From the NCBI GenBank assembly GCA_021160625.1, contig JAGHCE010000232.1, positions 1 through 8,925 on the forward strand: a stretch of 8,925 bases of DNA, given 5' to 3'. This document shows, piece after piece, positions 1-6,821 of this stretch; within the stretch, counting starts at the first letter, position 1, and the number at the start of each line of letters is the position of its first letter. The notes beneath the pieces were generated by a model. The model was not told the origin of the DNA and did not search any database. It saw only the letters and a list, made by a program, of their open reading frames with translations. A program made the translations under genes and the position numbers. The stretch comes from Planctomycetota bacterium (lineage in GTDB: Bacteria; Planctomycetota; DG-23; SLPQ01).

Positions 1-616
1 CCTTGATGCGGTCCATTCTGAAAATCCTGCGCGCCTTGCGAAAACGGCAGAACCCGGCAAGGTACCACAATCCATCCACGTCCACTATTGCGGCCGGTTC
101 CACAACACGGACGGTGAGGGCATCCTGCATACGGCTATAGTAGGCTATCTCAACGGCCCTGGATTCTTCGAGCGCCCGGCGCAGAACGGTGGTCTTGTGG
201 TTTTCCAGGGGCGGCTGCGCACCTGCGTCGCCGTGTCCCAGAAGCGAGTCCATCTTTTTTCCAAGGGAGGTCGCCGCTTCGGCGAAGACGCCGGGTGAGC
301 GGCGAATGAAATCCTCAATCATCACCTTGAGACTTACGGCCTCCGGCACCGTCAGCGAAAGCGGCCGCCGCAGGAAGTCCGCGTTTATCACCGTGACGCG
401 GTCGGCTTCCACCCAGGCCGTGATATAGTCGGAAGGCCCGTACGGCGGCACACCCCACATAAGCAGCTCATCCAGGGCCGAGAGCAATTTCCGCCGGCTC
501 AGGCCGAATACGTCACACACGGTTTCCGTACGGATCTCCGGATGGTTTGCAAGGAACCCGGCCAGGTTCACCAAGAGCCTCAGATGCCGCGCTCTCTTTT
601 CATTTATGCGAGCCAT
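1..616 (-). CDS. WYL-domain transcriptional regulator, PafC-like, C-terminus cut by window edge
   Basis: This is the second of two tandem WYL regulators. Reading leftward from ATG 616 there are 205 codons with no stop before base 1, so the C-terminal part is outside the window. Residues 1-60 look like a winged-helix-type N-terminal region (VCDVFGLSRRKLLSALDEL, about 33-51). The WYL domain starts near residue 145 and includes VEIAYYSR (155-162) and WYLAGFC (184-190), ending in an arginine-rich RRIFRMDRIK. WYL domains are ligand- or nucleic-acid-sensing modules attached to DNA-binding domains; in the actinobacterial PafBC heterodimer they act in the DNA-damage response. The start lies inside the end of the preceding regulator gene (13-base overlap), so translation is probably coupled. 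A GAGGAG lies about 12 bases before the ATG. The adjacent pair resembles PafB/PafC, but the regulated genes and ligand cannot be told from sequence. Confidence 0.85.
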   Translation of the reverse strand, partial: MARINEKRARHLRLLVNLAGFLANHPEIRTETVCDVFGLSRRKLLSALDELLMWGVPPYGPSDYITAWVEADRVTVINADFLRRPLSLTVPEAVSLKVMIEDFIRRSPGVFAEAATSLGKKMDSLLGHGDAGAQPPLENHKTTVLRRALEESRAVEIAYYSRMQDALTVRVVEPAAIVDVDGLWYLAGFCRFRKARRIFRMDRIK

Positions 617-1620
617 GAGTCGCGGATTCTCCTCACAAACTCACGGTAGCCGACGACAATGCCTTCCGGCGAGAGAACCCTGACATGCGCGCCCAGGGTA
701 AAGAGCCACTTGTAGAGACCCCTCTCGTTGCTGACCTTAAACTCAACAGTACCCTTCGGCTTGCCGCGCTTGTAGAGGATGATCGGTTTCATTTCCTCGG
801 CAAGCCATGTCCCAATCTCGTCAAGCTGGACCCGGACAGTCACCGGCCTTTCCATAGACAATTCCCAGGGATTGCGGCAGACGTAGTCCTGGATTTTGAA
901 ATCCGGCGGTATCTCGAACTCGCCTGTTGCAGCCGGGCTGGCAAACCTTGCCCTGCGGCTTATCCTGTTGACGCGAAACACCCTGATGTCCCCGGCCGTG
1001 AGGCACCGGCCGACCAGGTACCACACGCCCCTGTAGAACTTGAGGCCGTAGGGCTCCACCACTCGGAACCCGGAATTGTCGCGGTATATGCTGTAATAGG
1101 TGAACTGAACTCGTCGCCGTCTCTCGGCGGCCTCGGCCAGTATCTCCAGGTTCGCCGCGAAGCTCGTTCCGGTTGAGCGCTTGCGCATACGGATCACCAT
1201 GCGGCGGGCGGGGTCTTCGGTCTGCCGAACGGCACACATCGTGAGCAGCTTCTGGCAGGCGCTCGAGAGGTTGTCGTGGATGAGGCCGCCCTGCCGGCGC
1301 CCGCCCGCCGCCAGGGCCAGCAGGAGGTTGCCCTCCGAGTCGCTCAGATGGATGTCACCCATATAGGCGGCGGGTTTCGGAATTATGTATCCGCCGCCGC
1401 CTGCGCCGTCGTCCTCGACATAGACAATGTCTATGCCCAGTGCCCGCAGCGTTGCCTTGTCGCGCTCGAAGCGCCTGTTGATCGTGCGGTTTGACGTTCG
1501 GCGGTCGTTGTATCCTTCGACGTTTTGCTTTATCTGCGAAAACGGCACAACGCTGCGGGATTGCAGCAGGTATGCCAGAAGATTGAGCACCCTTTCATTC
1601 TTGTGAATGGGCGTCTTCAT
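604..1620 (-). CDS. WYL-domain transcriptional regulator, PafB-like
   Basis: A full-length 338-residue regulator. Residues about 8-62 form a helix-turn-helix region (NERVLNLLAYLLQSR, then SNRTINRRFERDKATLRALG), typical of the DeoR/YafY-like N-terminus of WYL proteins. A glycine-rich link GAGGGGYIIP (72-81) matches the wing. The WYL domain spans about 165-225, with VQFTYYSIYR (171-180), the signature WYLVG (200-204) and FRVNRI (215-220). The C-terminal part (about 255-335) has the layout of the WCX extension. Length is normal for the family. The ATG overlaps the stop of the DUF502 gene as TAATG, and the 3' end overlaps the next WYL gene by 13 bases. In PafBC both subunits act together, and tandem overlapping genes favour a heterodimer here too. 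Family assignment is firm; the target regulon is unknown. Confidence 0.9.
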   Translation of the reverse strand: MKTPIHKNERVLNLLAYLLQSRSVVPFSQIKQNVEGYNDRRTSNRTINRRFERDKATLRALGIDIVYVEDDGAGGGGYIIPKPAAYMGDIHLSDSEGNLLLALAAGGRRQGGLIHDNLSSACQKLLTMCAVRQTEDPARRMVIRMRKRSTGTSFAANLEILAEAAERRRRVQFTYYSIYRDNSGFRVVEPYGLKFYRGVWYLVGRCLTAGDIRVFRVNRISRRARFASPAATGEFEIPPDFKIQDYVCRNPWELSMERPVTVRVQLDEIGTWLAEEMKPIILYKRGKPKGTVEFKVSNERGLYKWLFTLGAHVRVLSPEGIVVGYREFVRRIRDSWLA

Positions 1621-2357
1621 TATGCTTTAGAAGTCTCCTCGGTCTCGGCACCGGTGATAATGACTCTCACATCTTCCGGACCCGTGACCTGGCCCGCCGG
1701 CAGGATGACGCCGCCGGAGACCGTGTACCTGATAACCGCTTCCACCGGAACATCCAGTTCCATCACGTCGTCTCGGGGAACCTGAACGCAGTACCCCGTA
1801 AACGGCGTCGGCGAAGATGGTATGAAAAACGTGACTATATCCCGGCCGGTCTGTTCCCGGATGCTCTTAAACCCGTTGCCCGTGATGAATCCGATTGAGT
1901 AAACGCCTTTGCGCGGGTATTCGATGAGACCCGCCCGCTTGAAATGTATCTCGTGCTCACCGAAAACGAAGTCGGTGACCTGTTTGACCGAAGGGTAAAT
2001 CGACCTTATGACCGGAAAGCTGAACACCCTCTTCTCGACGGCTCCCCAGATTTTCCGCCCGATGTAGGATGCCAGAAACAGCCCGACGAAAACCGCCAGG
2101 ACAAAAGCAATCACAAGCGCAAGCAGCGTCCCCAGGATGGGCGAAAGCGTGTCTCTAACGGCCTCGTACTGCCCGCCGGCTTGGTACTGCTCGGGGGTAG
2201 CCCAATCCAGGACCTCAGCTACGACGCCGGTCAGGACGACACCCGCGGTGTTGGAAACGAATTCGTAGGCCTTGACGAGGATGAAGACCGTCAGCATCGT
2301 CGGCAGAAGCGCTGCGAGGCCCTTTAGAAACGCCCGTTTTGTCACGCTGTGCGCCAC
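1620..2357 (-). CDS. DUF502 family membrane protein
   Basis: A 245-residue inner-membrane protein of the DUF502 family, whose biochemical role is not established. There are two hydrophobic segments, at about residues 10-33 (FLKGLAALLPTMLTVFILV) and 72-98 (GTLLALVIAFVLAVFVGLFL). A soluble domain follows with the family hallmarks FPVIRSIYPSVKQVTDFVF (114-132), LIEYPRKGVYSIGFITG (144-160), FIPSSPTPFTGY (178-189) and VPRDDVMELDVPVEAV (193-208). The first codon is GTG, chosen because a GGAGG lies 9 bases before it and the following residues lead directly into the first membrane helix. It sits between the GspF-like gene and the WYL pair, and its stop overlaps the WYL1 start by one base. The proximity suggests co-expression but does not reveal a function. 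Confidence 0.9.
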   Translation of the reverse strand: MAHSVTKRAFLKGLAALLPTMLTVFILVKAYEFVSNTAGVVLTGVVAEVLDWATPEQYQAGGQYEAVRDTLSPILGTLLALVIAFVLAVFVGLFLASYIGRKIWGAVEKRVFSFPVIRSIYPSVKQVTDFVFGEHEIHFKRAGLIEYPRKGVYSIGFITGNGFKSIREQTGRDIVTFFIPSSPTPFTGYCVQVPRDDVMELDVPVEAVIRYTVSGGVILPAGQVTGPEDVRVIITGAETEETSKA

Positions 2358-2366
2358 GAAAGCGCC

Positions 2367-2371
2367 CCTCC
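2367..2371 (-). promoter_or_regulatory. Ribosome binding site of the DUF502 gene, supporting its GTG start
   Basis: On the minus strand the run AAGGGAGGGG contains GGAGG nine bases before the GTG at 2357-2355. It lies in the 23-bp gap after the GspF-like stop. No ATG near the family's expected N-terminus competes, so this site decides the start. Confidence 0.6.
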
Positions 2372-2380
2372 CTTGCCCTG

Positions 2381-3385
2381 CTACATCATCGAGTTGTAAA
2401 TCTGCTGAACATAGCGCGCGTACAGCGACACGATATAGTAGGCGAGCAATACCACAATGCCCAGGTAAATCGCCCAGGCAATCCCGCTGACCAGGCGATT
2501 CATCGATATATCAGCGTCCTCCCGGTAGTGCACGGCGACCCGCTGGAGGCTCTCGGAAACCTTGCCCGACTCCTCGGCGATCTCCACGACGTTGATGAAG
2601 TCCTCCGGGAAAAGCCGTGTCCGGACCAGCGCCGGCGTCAGCTGCATACCCTCTTCTATCCGGGCGGAGGCTTTCTCCAGCACCCAGGCGGCGTAACCGT
2701 TGCCGGTGGCCTCGCCCGACTCCCTGACGGCCTCCGCCAGGGGTATGGCGCTGCCCGTCATAAGCCCCATCGAAAACGCAAACCGGGCCAGCATCGTCTT
2801 CTTGAAAGGCCAGCAAAAGGGCGGCACAAAGATGAGAAAGGCATCCGTTATCGACCTGCCCCAGAACAAAAGCCTCGCCGCCAAAATAATCCCTACGACT
2901 GCCCCTATCTTCGCTATGTCCATCAGGAAAGTCTTCAGAAAAATGACTTCGAGACGGCTCCAATCAACGCCCGATCCAGTCAACGACGCGTAGAAGGCCG
3001 TTATCACCGAGTGTACGACGACGGCGCCGACCAGCATAAAAGCGGGATAGACGAGGCGCCAAAGGAACCGGCTCCGCATCGCTACCTGTTCCTCGAGATA
3101 CTGCGCCAGATGTGCGTAAACCTCCGCAAGCGTGCCCGACTCCTCCCCCACCTTCGTCATCCGCAGGAATATCTGCGGATAGAGGTTCCCTTCCTTCGAG
3201 AACGCCTCATAGAGGCTGTCGCCGTCGTCTATTCGCGCGCTTACACGTTTGAGGCTTGCGGACGTCCGGTGGTCCCTGGCCGACGATGCCAGTGATTCCA
3301 ACGCCCTGCGGATATCGACGAAGGAATCCTGGTACGTGGCCATCCGCCGGGTCAGCCTCGCCACCGACTTGAGACTAAGCTTCAT
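2381..3385 (-). CDS. Type II secretion/type IV pilus platform protein, short GspF/PilC/ComGB type
   Basis: A 334-residue protein with two T2SSF repeats. Repeat 1 covers about residues 12-130 (GDSLYEAF at 55-62, VGEESGTLAEVYAHLA at 79-94), and repeat 2 about 200-325 (GSAIPLAEAV at 211-220, EIAEESGKVSESLQRVA at 268-284). Membrane segments are visible at about 110-133, 153-174 and 301-323, the usual three-helix layout of the inner-membrane platform that couples the assembly ATPase to pseudopilus or pilus growth. Canonical GspF/PilC proteins are about 400 residues; this one lacks most of the N-terminal extension and is closer in size to the ComGB proteins of competence pili. No ATPase, pilin or secretin gene is visible nearby. 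Its ATG overlaps the ComF stop (ATGA) and is preceded by GAGGAGGAG, so it is probably translated together with ComF. Family assignment is strong; the machine it serves is uncertain. Confidence 0.88.
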   Translation of the reverse strand: MKLSLKSVARLTRRMATYQDSFVDIRRALESLASSARDHRTSASLKRVSARIDDGDSLYEAFSKEGNLYPQIFLRMTKVGEESGTLAEVYAHLAQYLEEQVAMRSRFLWRLVYPAFMLVGAVVVHSVITAFYASLTGSGVDWSRLEVIFLKTFLMDIAKIGAVVGIILAARLLFWGRSITDAFLIFVPPFCWPFKKTMLARFAFSMGLMTGSAIPLAEAVRESGEATGNGYAAWVLEKASARIEEGMQLTPALVRTRLFPEDFINVVEIAEESGKVSESLQRVAVHYREDADISMNRLVSGIAWAIYLGIVVLLAYYIVSLYARYVQQIYNSMM

Positions 3386-4257
3386 TCGAAGGACTCCTCC
3401 TCGTCGTCCGGGGGGCTTGACCCGGGGGCATTGTACTCGAAACCGGCCCTCGCCACGACCGCGCCGTAAACGCTTCCCACGCCGGCTCGTTTTAGCGCAC
3501 GGGCCGCCTCGGAAAGCGTCGCACCCGTCGTCATTATATCGTCCACGAGGAGCACAGTCTCCAAGTTCCCGCCAGGCGCCGCCTTGAATGCCCCTTTTAC
3601 ATTACGCATACGTGCGGTTTTCGAAAGGCCCACCTGGCTCCGGGTCGCCCTTGCACGCTTGAGCAGCCCCGGCCTGTGCACAATGCCGAGGGCCCCGGCC
3701 GTGTACTGTGCCAGAATCTGACCCTGGTCGAAGCCCCTGTTATTCCTGCGCCCTCGATGGAGCGGCACACCGACAACCGCGTCAAACGCGGCGTCGAGCC
3801 AGCTCCTGCGCACCGCCCCTGCCACGAGCATCCCGAAGGTCCGCGCTAAGTACTGTTTCCCGTTGAACTTGAAGTCAATGAGCCGTTCGCGCAGGGGTTC
3901 GGTGTAAAACCCGAACGCCGTCGCGGCGTCCATCGCCAGCGACATATTGCGGCAATTCGGGCACTTGGCGGCGTATCTGGCCATCGGCGCGCCGCACTTT
4001 GCGCAATAGTGCCCTTCGGGAAGCGCTATCTGCATCCTGCACTCGTCGCACACGTCTGCTTCGCTTTCACAAGGCACCAGCCTGCCGCAGACTATGCAGA
4101 ATCGAGGCAGGAAGACATCCGCAAGCGCCCTGGCCGCCGTCCTGGCTGCCGAGGCGAGTCCGCGCCGCTTCCGCACGGCCGGTGACGCAGCCACGGCAAC
4201 CTCACAGGGCCTCATTTCCTCTTCGATGTCGTCCACAGCGGCAGTATACACCCGCAT
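3382..4257 (-). CDS. comF: ComF-family phosphoribosyltransferase with N-terminal zinc-binding region
   Basis: A 291-residue ComFC/GntX-like protein. Four CxxC motifs (CIVC 54-57, CDEC 70-73, CAKC 85-88, CPNC 99-102) form the double zinc-ribbon region. The phosphoribosyltransferase domain follows, with VPLHRGRRNNRGFDQ (164-178) and the PRPP-binding loop LLVDDIMTTGATL (236-248). In Bacillus, Haemophilus and Helicobacter, ComF proteins are needed for natural transformation, acting on incoming single-stranded DNA in the cytoplasm; the substrate is not settled. The first 48 residues (basic, alanine-rich) precede the usual start of the family. ATG 4257 has no clear Shine-Dalgarno sequence, and an in-frame ATG at 4215 (M15) is an alternative start. 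The tail is acidic (DDEEESFE), and those GAG codons also supply the ribosome binding site for the next gene. It is the first gene of the minus-strand operon. Confidence 0.9.
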   Translation of the reverse strand: MRVYTAAVDDIEEEMRPCEVAVAASPAVRKRRGLASAARTAARALADVFLPRFCIVCGRLVPCESEADVCDECRMQIALPEGHYCAKCGAPMARYAAKCPNCRNMSLAMDAATAFGFYTEPLRERLIDFKFNGKQYLARTFGMLVAGAVRRSWLDAAFDAVVGVPLHRGRRNNRGFDQGQILAQYTAGALGIVHRPGLLKRARATRSQVGLSKTARMRNVKGAFKAAPGGNLETVLLVDDIMTTGATLSEAARALKRAGVGSVYGAVVARAGFEYNAPGSSPPDDEEESFE

Positions 4258-4348
4258 TTGCCGAAATCAATATGACAGGACACCCGACCAGATGGCCGGA
4301 GGCGTTGGGTAGCGAGAGTCCGACGGGCAACCTCGTATGCGCCAGGCA

Positions 4349-4376
4349 TTGCCTCGAACGCGACGGATCATATAAT
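4349..4376 (+). promoter_or_regulatory. Sigma70-type promoter of the aminotransferase-lptFG-hisB operon
   Basis: The -35 box TTGCCT (4349-4354, 4 of 6 to consensus) and the -10 box TATAAT (4371-4376, 6 of 6) are separated by 16 bp. A start of transcription near 4382-4384 would leave a leader of about 20 nucleotides that still contains the AGGAGG at 4390. An AT-rich hexamer of this quality stands out in GC-rich surroundings. This is inferred from sequence only. Confidence 0.6.
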
Positions 4377-4389
4377 TGAACAGCGTCAC

Positions 4390-4395
4390 AGGAGG
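4390..4395 (+). promoter_or_regulatory. Ribosome binding site of the aminotransferase gene
   Basis: A perfect AGGAGG lies 8 bases before the ATG at 4404 and supports that start. Confidence 0.75.
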
Positions 4396-4403
4396 AATCA
4401 TCA

Positions 4404-5648
4404 ATGGATTTCAATCTTTCCGGAAAGGGCCGGCGGGCGCTGCCGCAGCCCGTCACGTACCTTATGAACAAGGGGGCCTCCGGCGACTTCGTGTCGCTGG
4501 CCGCCGGGCTTGTGGACTCCGAGACGCTTCCCGCCGAGGAAGTCCGCGATCTCATCTCCGGTTTGTTAAGCGAGCGCGGCCACGAACCGCTCCAGTACGG
4601 CATCAATGCGGGACTTGCCAGCCTCAGGGAAAAGGTCCGCTCGCGTGTGGCCGGCCAGGACTCTACGTCCGCCGCCGACATCCCCCTCGAACGCGTCGTC
4701 CTGTCAACCGGTTCGCAGCAGATGCTTTATATACTCACCGAGATAATGGTCGATCCGGGCGACATCGTGATCACAAGCGCCCCGTCGTACTTCGTCTACC
4801 TGGGCACCCTGCAGACGGCCGGCGCGAGGATTGTCACGATCCCATCTGACCGTGACGGTATGCGTGTCGATCTCCTGGCGGAGGCCCTCGAAAAAATCGA
4901 AGCGGCCGGCCAGGCCGATCGCCTCAAAATCGTCTATGTGACCACGTACTTCCAGAATCCTTCGGGCGTATCGCTCAGCATCGAAAGGCGAAAGGCCCTG
5001 CTTGACACGATGGCCTCATTTACCTCGATGCGGCCGTTGGTCATCGAGGACGCCGCGTACAGGGAGCTCGGTTTCTCCGGCGCCGACAAGCCCTCGATGT
5101 GGAGTTTCGACGATGGCGGCCGTAACGTCGCCTACCTCGGCACGTTTTCCAAGCCGTTCTCGCCGGGCTTTCGAACCGGCTTCGCTTTTCTGCCCGAAAA
5201 TCTCGTCGAGAAAGTGGAAATCGTGAAGGGCAATCACGACTTCGGCTCGGCCAACTTCAACCAGCACGTGATCGACGCTTTCCTCGAACGCGGCCTCTAC
5301 GACAAGCATCTCTCAAAGATTCGTGAGACCTACCGCGCCAAGTGCCTTGCTATGTGCGAGGCAATCGACCGCGAGATGGGAGAGAGCCTGTCCTACATGC
5401 GTCCCGAAGGGGGCCTCTACGTGTGGGGAGATCTCGGCGAGATCGACACGGATATGCAAGGGGTATTCTTCGAGCGCTGTCTCGAAGAGGGCGTCCTCTA
5501 CGTGCCGGGGATCCTGTGCTACGGCGAACCGGAAAGCGCCCCGCGCAGCAAGCTGCGCCTGAGTTTCGGGCCTGCCTGTGCCGAAGAGATAACCGAGGGC
5601 ATCAAGCGCCTCTCGAAGGCCATTTCAAGTGTCGGCTCTTCACGCTGA
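4404..5648 (+). CDS. PLP-dependent class I/II aminotransferase, 2-aminoadipate/LysN-like subgroup
   Basis: A 414-residue fold-type I aminotransferase, full length for the family, with no N-terminal helix-turn-helix and therefore not a MocR regulator. Visible motifs are LQYGINAGLASLREKV (63-78), STGSQQMLYI (101-110, cofactor phosphate region), QNPSG (184-188), VIEDAAYREL (213-222, with the Asp that pairs with the pyridine nitrogen at 216 and Tyr 219), GTFSKPFSPGFRTGF (246-260, Schiff-base lysine K250 and phosphate-binding arginine), and LRLSFG (384-389, R385 likely binding the substrate carboxylate). These match the LysN/ARO8-type group, which transfers amino groups between 2-oxoglutarate and aromatic, branched or aminoadipate substrates. 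The exact substrate cannot be read from sequence. It is the first gene of the plus-strand operon, 12 bp before lptF; a role as an extra amino donor step for hisB-linked histidine synthesis is possible but not shown. Confidence 0.9.
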   Translation: MDFNLSGKGRRALPQPVTYLMNKGASGDFVSLAAGLVDSETLPAEEVRDLISGLLSERGHEPLQYGINAGLASLREKVRSRVAGQDSTSAADIPLERVVLSTGSQQMLYILTEIMVDPGDIVITSAPSYFVYLGTLQTAGARIVTIPSDRDGMRVDLLAEALEKIEAAGQADRLKIVYVTTYFQNPSGVSLSIERRKALLDTMASFTSMRPLVIEDAAYRELGFSGADKPSMWSFDDGGRNVAYLGTFSKPFSPGFRTGFAFLPENLVEKVEIVKGNHDFGSANFNQHVIDAFLERGLYDKHLSKIRETYRAKCLAMCEAIDREMGESLSYMRPEGGLYVWGDLGEIDTDMQGVFFERCLEEGVLYVPGILCYGEPESAPRSKLRLSFGPACAEEITEGIKRLSKAISSVGSSR

Positions 5649-5653
5649 AGGAG
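5648..5653 (+). promoter_or_regulatory. Ribosome binding site of lptF, supporting its TTG start
   Basis: AAGGAG lies 7 bases before the TTG at 5661 and begins on the last base of the aminotransferase stop codon. The first in-frame ATG (5703, M15) falls just before the first membrane helix and would remove a basic N-terminal stretch, so TTG is preferred. Confidence 0.6.
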
Positions 5654-5660
5654 ACGCCCC

Positions 5661-6818
5661 TTGAGAACCGGTTTCCCAAGAACCATCATCAAGTACATAA
5701 CCGGCCAAATGACCAGGGCCTTTCTTATGACGCTTTCGATAGTCACGGTATTGTGGGTATTCGTATTCACGCTGCAGCTGGTGAGGCACCGGATCATCGG
5801 CCCGAAGCAGTTGCTCTTCGTCATCCCGCTGCTGACGGTGGTTTCGCTGTCCTACACGCTGCCGATAGCGGTCCTTTTCGGCGTCAGCGTCGCCTACGGC
5901 CGTATGTCCACCGAAAACGAGATACGGGCTATGGCCTGGAACGGCGTGCACCTGGGGTGGGCGATGCTTCCGGCGGCCGGCGTGGCTCTCGTGGCGACGG
6001 CGCTTTCGCTTTACGTGAACACCTACGTCGCGCCTGCGGCCCTGCGCACACGAGACAGGGTCGTCGCGGTCCACGTTATCGACGCCGTGGATCGCAACCT
6101 CCTTCACGCGGCCCGTTCACAGGAACCCCTTGAGCTCGACTCGGTCAGGACCAGCGTCTATCTCAAGGGCTACGACCGCCCCACCCATACTATGAAGGGC
6201 GTCACCATCATCGTGGCCGACGACAAGTGGCACAGCACGCGAAGGATAGACGCCGATTCGGCCAGGATAGTCGACGGCAAGGTCCCCGGCGCCCTGGAAT
6301 TCCGGCCCGACGCCGACAGGCCCGAGTCCAAAAGGCAGTTCGTGACATTCGTCTTTGCCAACGGGTACATAACGAGGTTCAACCCGGAGTCGAAAATGGC
6401 TCTCCGGGACCGCGCCGTGATCCCGTCGGTGGCCATAGATATCTCCGAGGATGTTGACCGAGTCGACTTCAAGAGCCTGTCGCTGGGCAAGCTGGCCGAG
6501 TTCGCCAGGACGGCCCACAAGCAGTCCCAGCGCAACAAGGCCGGCACGCTTGTGTACCAACGCATCGCACTGGGGCTTAGCCCCCTCTTTTTCGCGCTGG
6601 TGGCCGCGCCTATGGCTATGGTGGCCCGGTGGAAACACACGCTTACCGCCTTTCTGCCGTCGCTGTGTATGGCGGTGGTGGTATATTATCCGCTCGTGAT
6701 GTGGGCGAAGGTGCAGGGCGAGGCGGGCAGCCTTGACCCCCTGTACGGGATGTTCGCCGGAAACGCCGTGATGCTCGTCATAAGCGTTGTTCTCATCCTG
6801 GTCGTTCTGCGAAGGTAG
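5661..6818 (+). CDS. lptF: LptF/LptG-family permease (first copy, LptF position)
   Basis: A 385-residue YjgP/YjgQ-family inner-membrane protein. LptF and LptG form the transmembrane part of the LptB2FG ABC transporter, which extracts lipopolysaccharide from the inner membrane and passes it to the LptC/LptA bridge. Six hydrophobic segments are visible, at about 20-42, 55-78, 98-120, 298-322, 328-348 and 362-383. The periplasmic beta-jellyroll region (about 130-290) lies between helices 3 and 4. The segment YGRMSTENEIRAMAWNG (79-95), after helix 2, is the conserved coupling region facing LptB. The gene uses a TTG start. lptG follows after 3 bp, the usual tandem arrangement. Naming this copy LptF rather than LptG rests on order and general resemblance, since both belong to one family. 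The LptB ATPase is not in the window. Confidence 0.87.
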   Translation: MRTGFPRTIIKYITGQMTRAFLMTLSIVTVLWVFVFTLQLVRHRIIGPKQLLFVIPLLTVVSLSYTLPIAVLFGVSVAYGRMSTENEIRAMAWNGVHLGWAMLPAAGVALVATALSLYVNTYVAPAALRTRDRVVAVHVIDAVDRNLLHAARSQEPLELDSVRTSVYLKGYDRPTHTMKGVTIIVADDKWHSTRRIDADSARIVDGKVPGALEFRPDADRPESKRQFVTFVFANGYITRFNPESKMALRDRAVIPSVAIDISEDVDRVDFKSLSLGKLAEFARTAHKQSQRNKAGTLVYQRIALGLSPLFFALVAAPMAMVARWKHTLTAFLPSLCMAVVVYYPLVMWAKVQGEAGSLDPLYGMFAGNAVMLVISVVLILVVLRR

Positions 6819-6821
6819 TCT

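Larger units (their letters stand above)
4258..4403. other. Divergent intergenic region between comF and the aminotransferase
   Basis: A 146-bp spacer from which both gene trains are read outward. The plus-strand side carries a good sigma70-like promoter and ribosome binding site, listed separately. On the minus strand only weak partial -10 matches were found (CATATT close to the comF start, TATGAT at 4372-4367), without a convincing -35. The comF operon promoter is therefore not assigned. No long inverted repeat that would suggest an operator was seen. Confidence 0.6.

Noticed and set aside
189..428. A 79-codon plus-strand frame at the left edge
   Set aside because: It lies opposite the truncated second WYL gene, which has an uninterrupted frame with a WYL motif.
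685..1176. A 163-codon plus-strand frame opposite the first WYL gene
   Set aside because: It is antisense to a WYL regulator whose WYLVG motif and overlapping operon junctions are clear.
2339..3295. A 318-codon plus-strand open frame opposite the GspF-like gene
   Set aside because: It is antisense to a gene with clear T2SSF motifs. Its residues are rich in Arg, His, Pro and Gln with no hydrophobic pattern, as expected from a GC-rich shadow frame.
4367..4372. Minus-strand -10 box TATGAT for the comF operon
   Set aside because: A suitable -35 at 16-18 bp is missing (the position is occupied by CCTCCT), and it overlaps the stronger plus-strand -10, so the match is probably incidental.
5342..6133. 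A 263-codon plus-strand frame across the aminotransferase/lptF junction
   Set aside because: It is out of frame with two recognised genes, each with its own ribosome binding site. The translation is Arg/Gly/Pro-rich shadow sequence.
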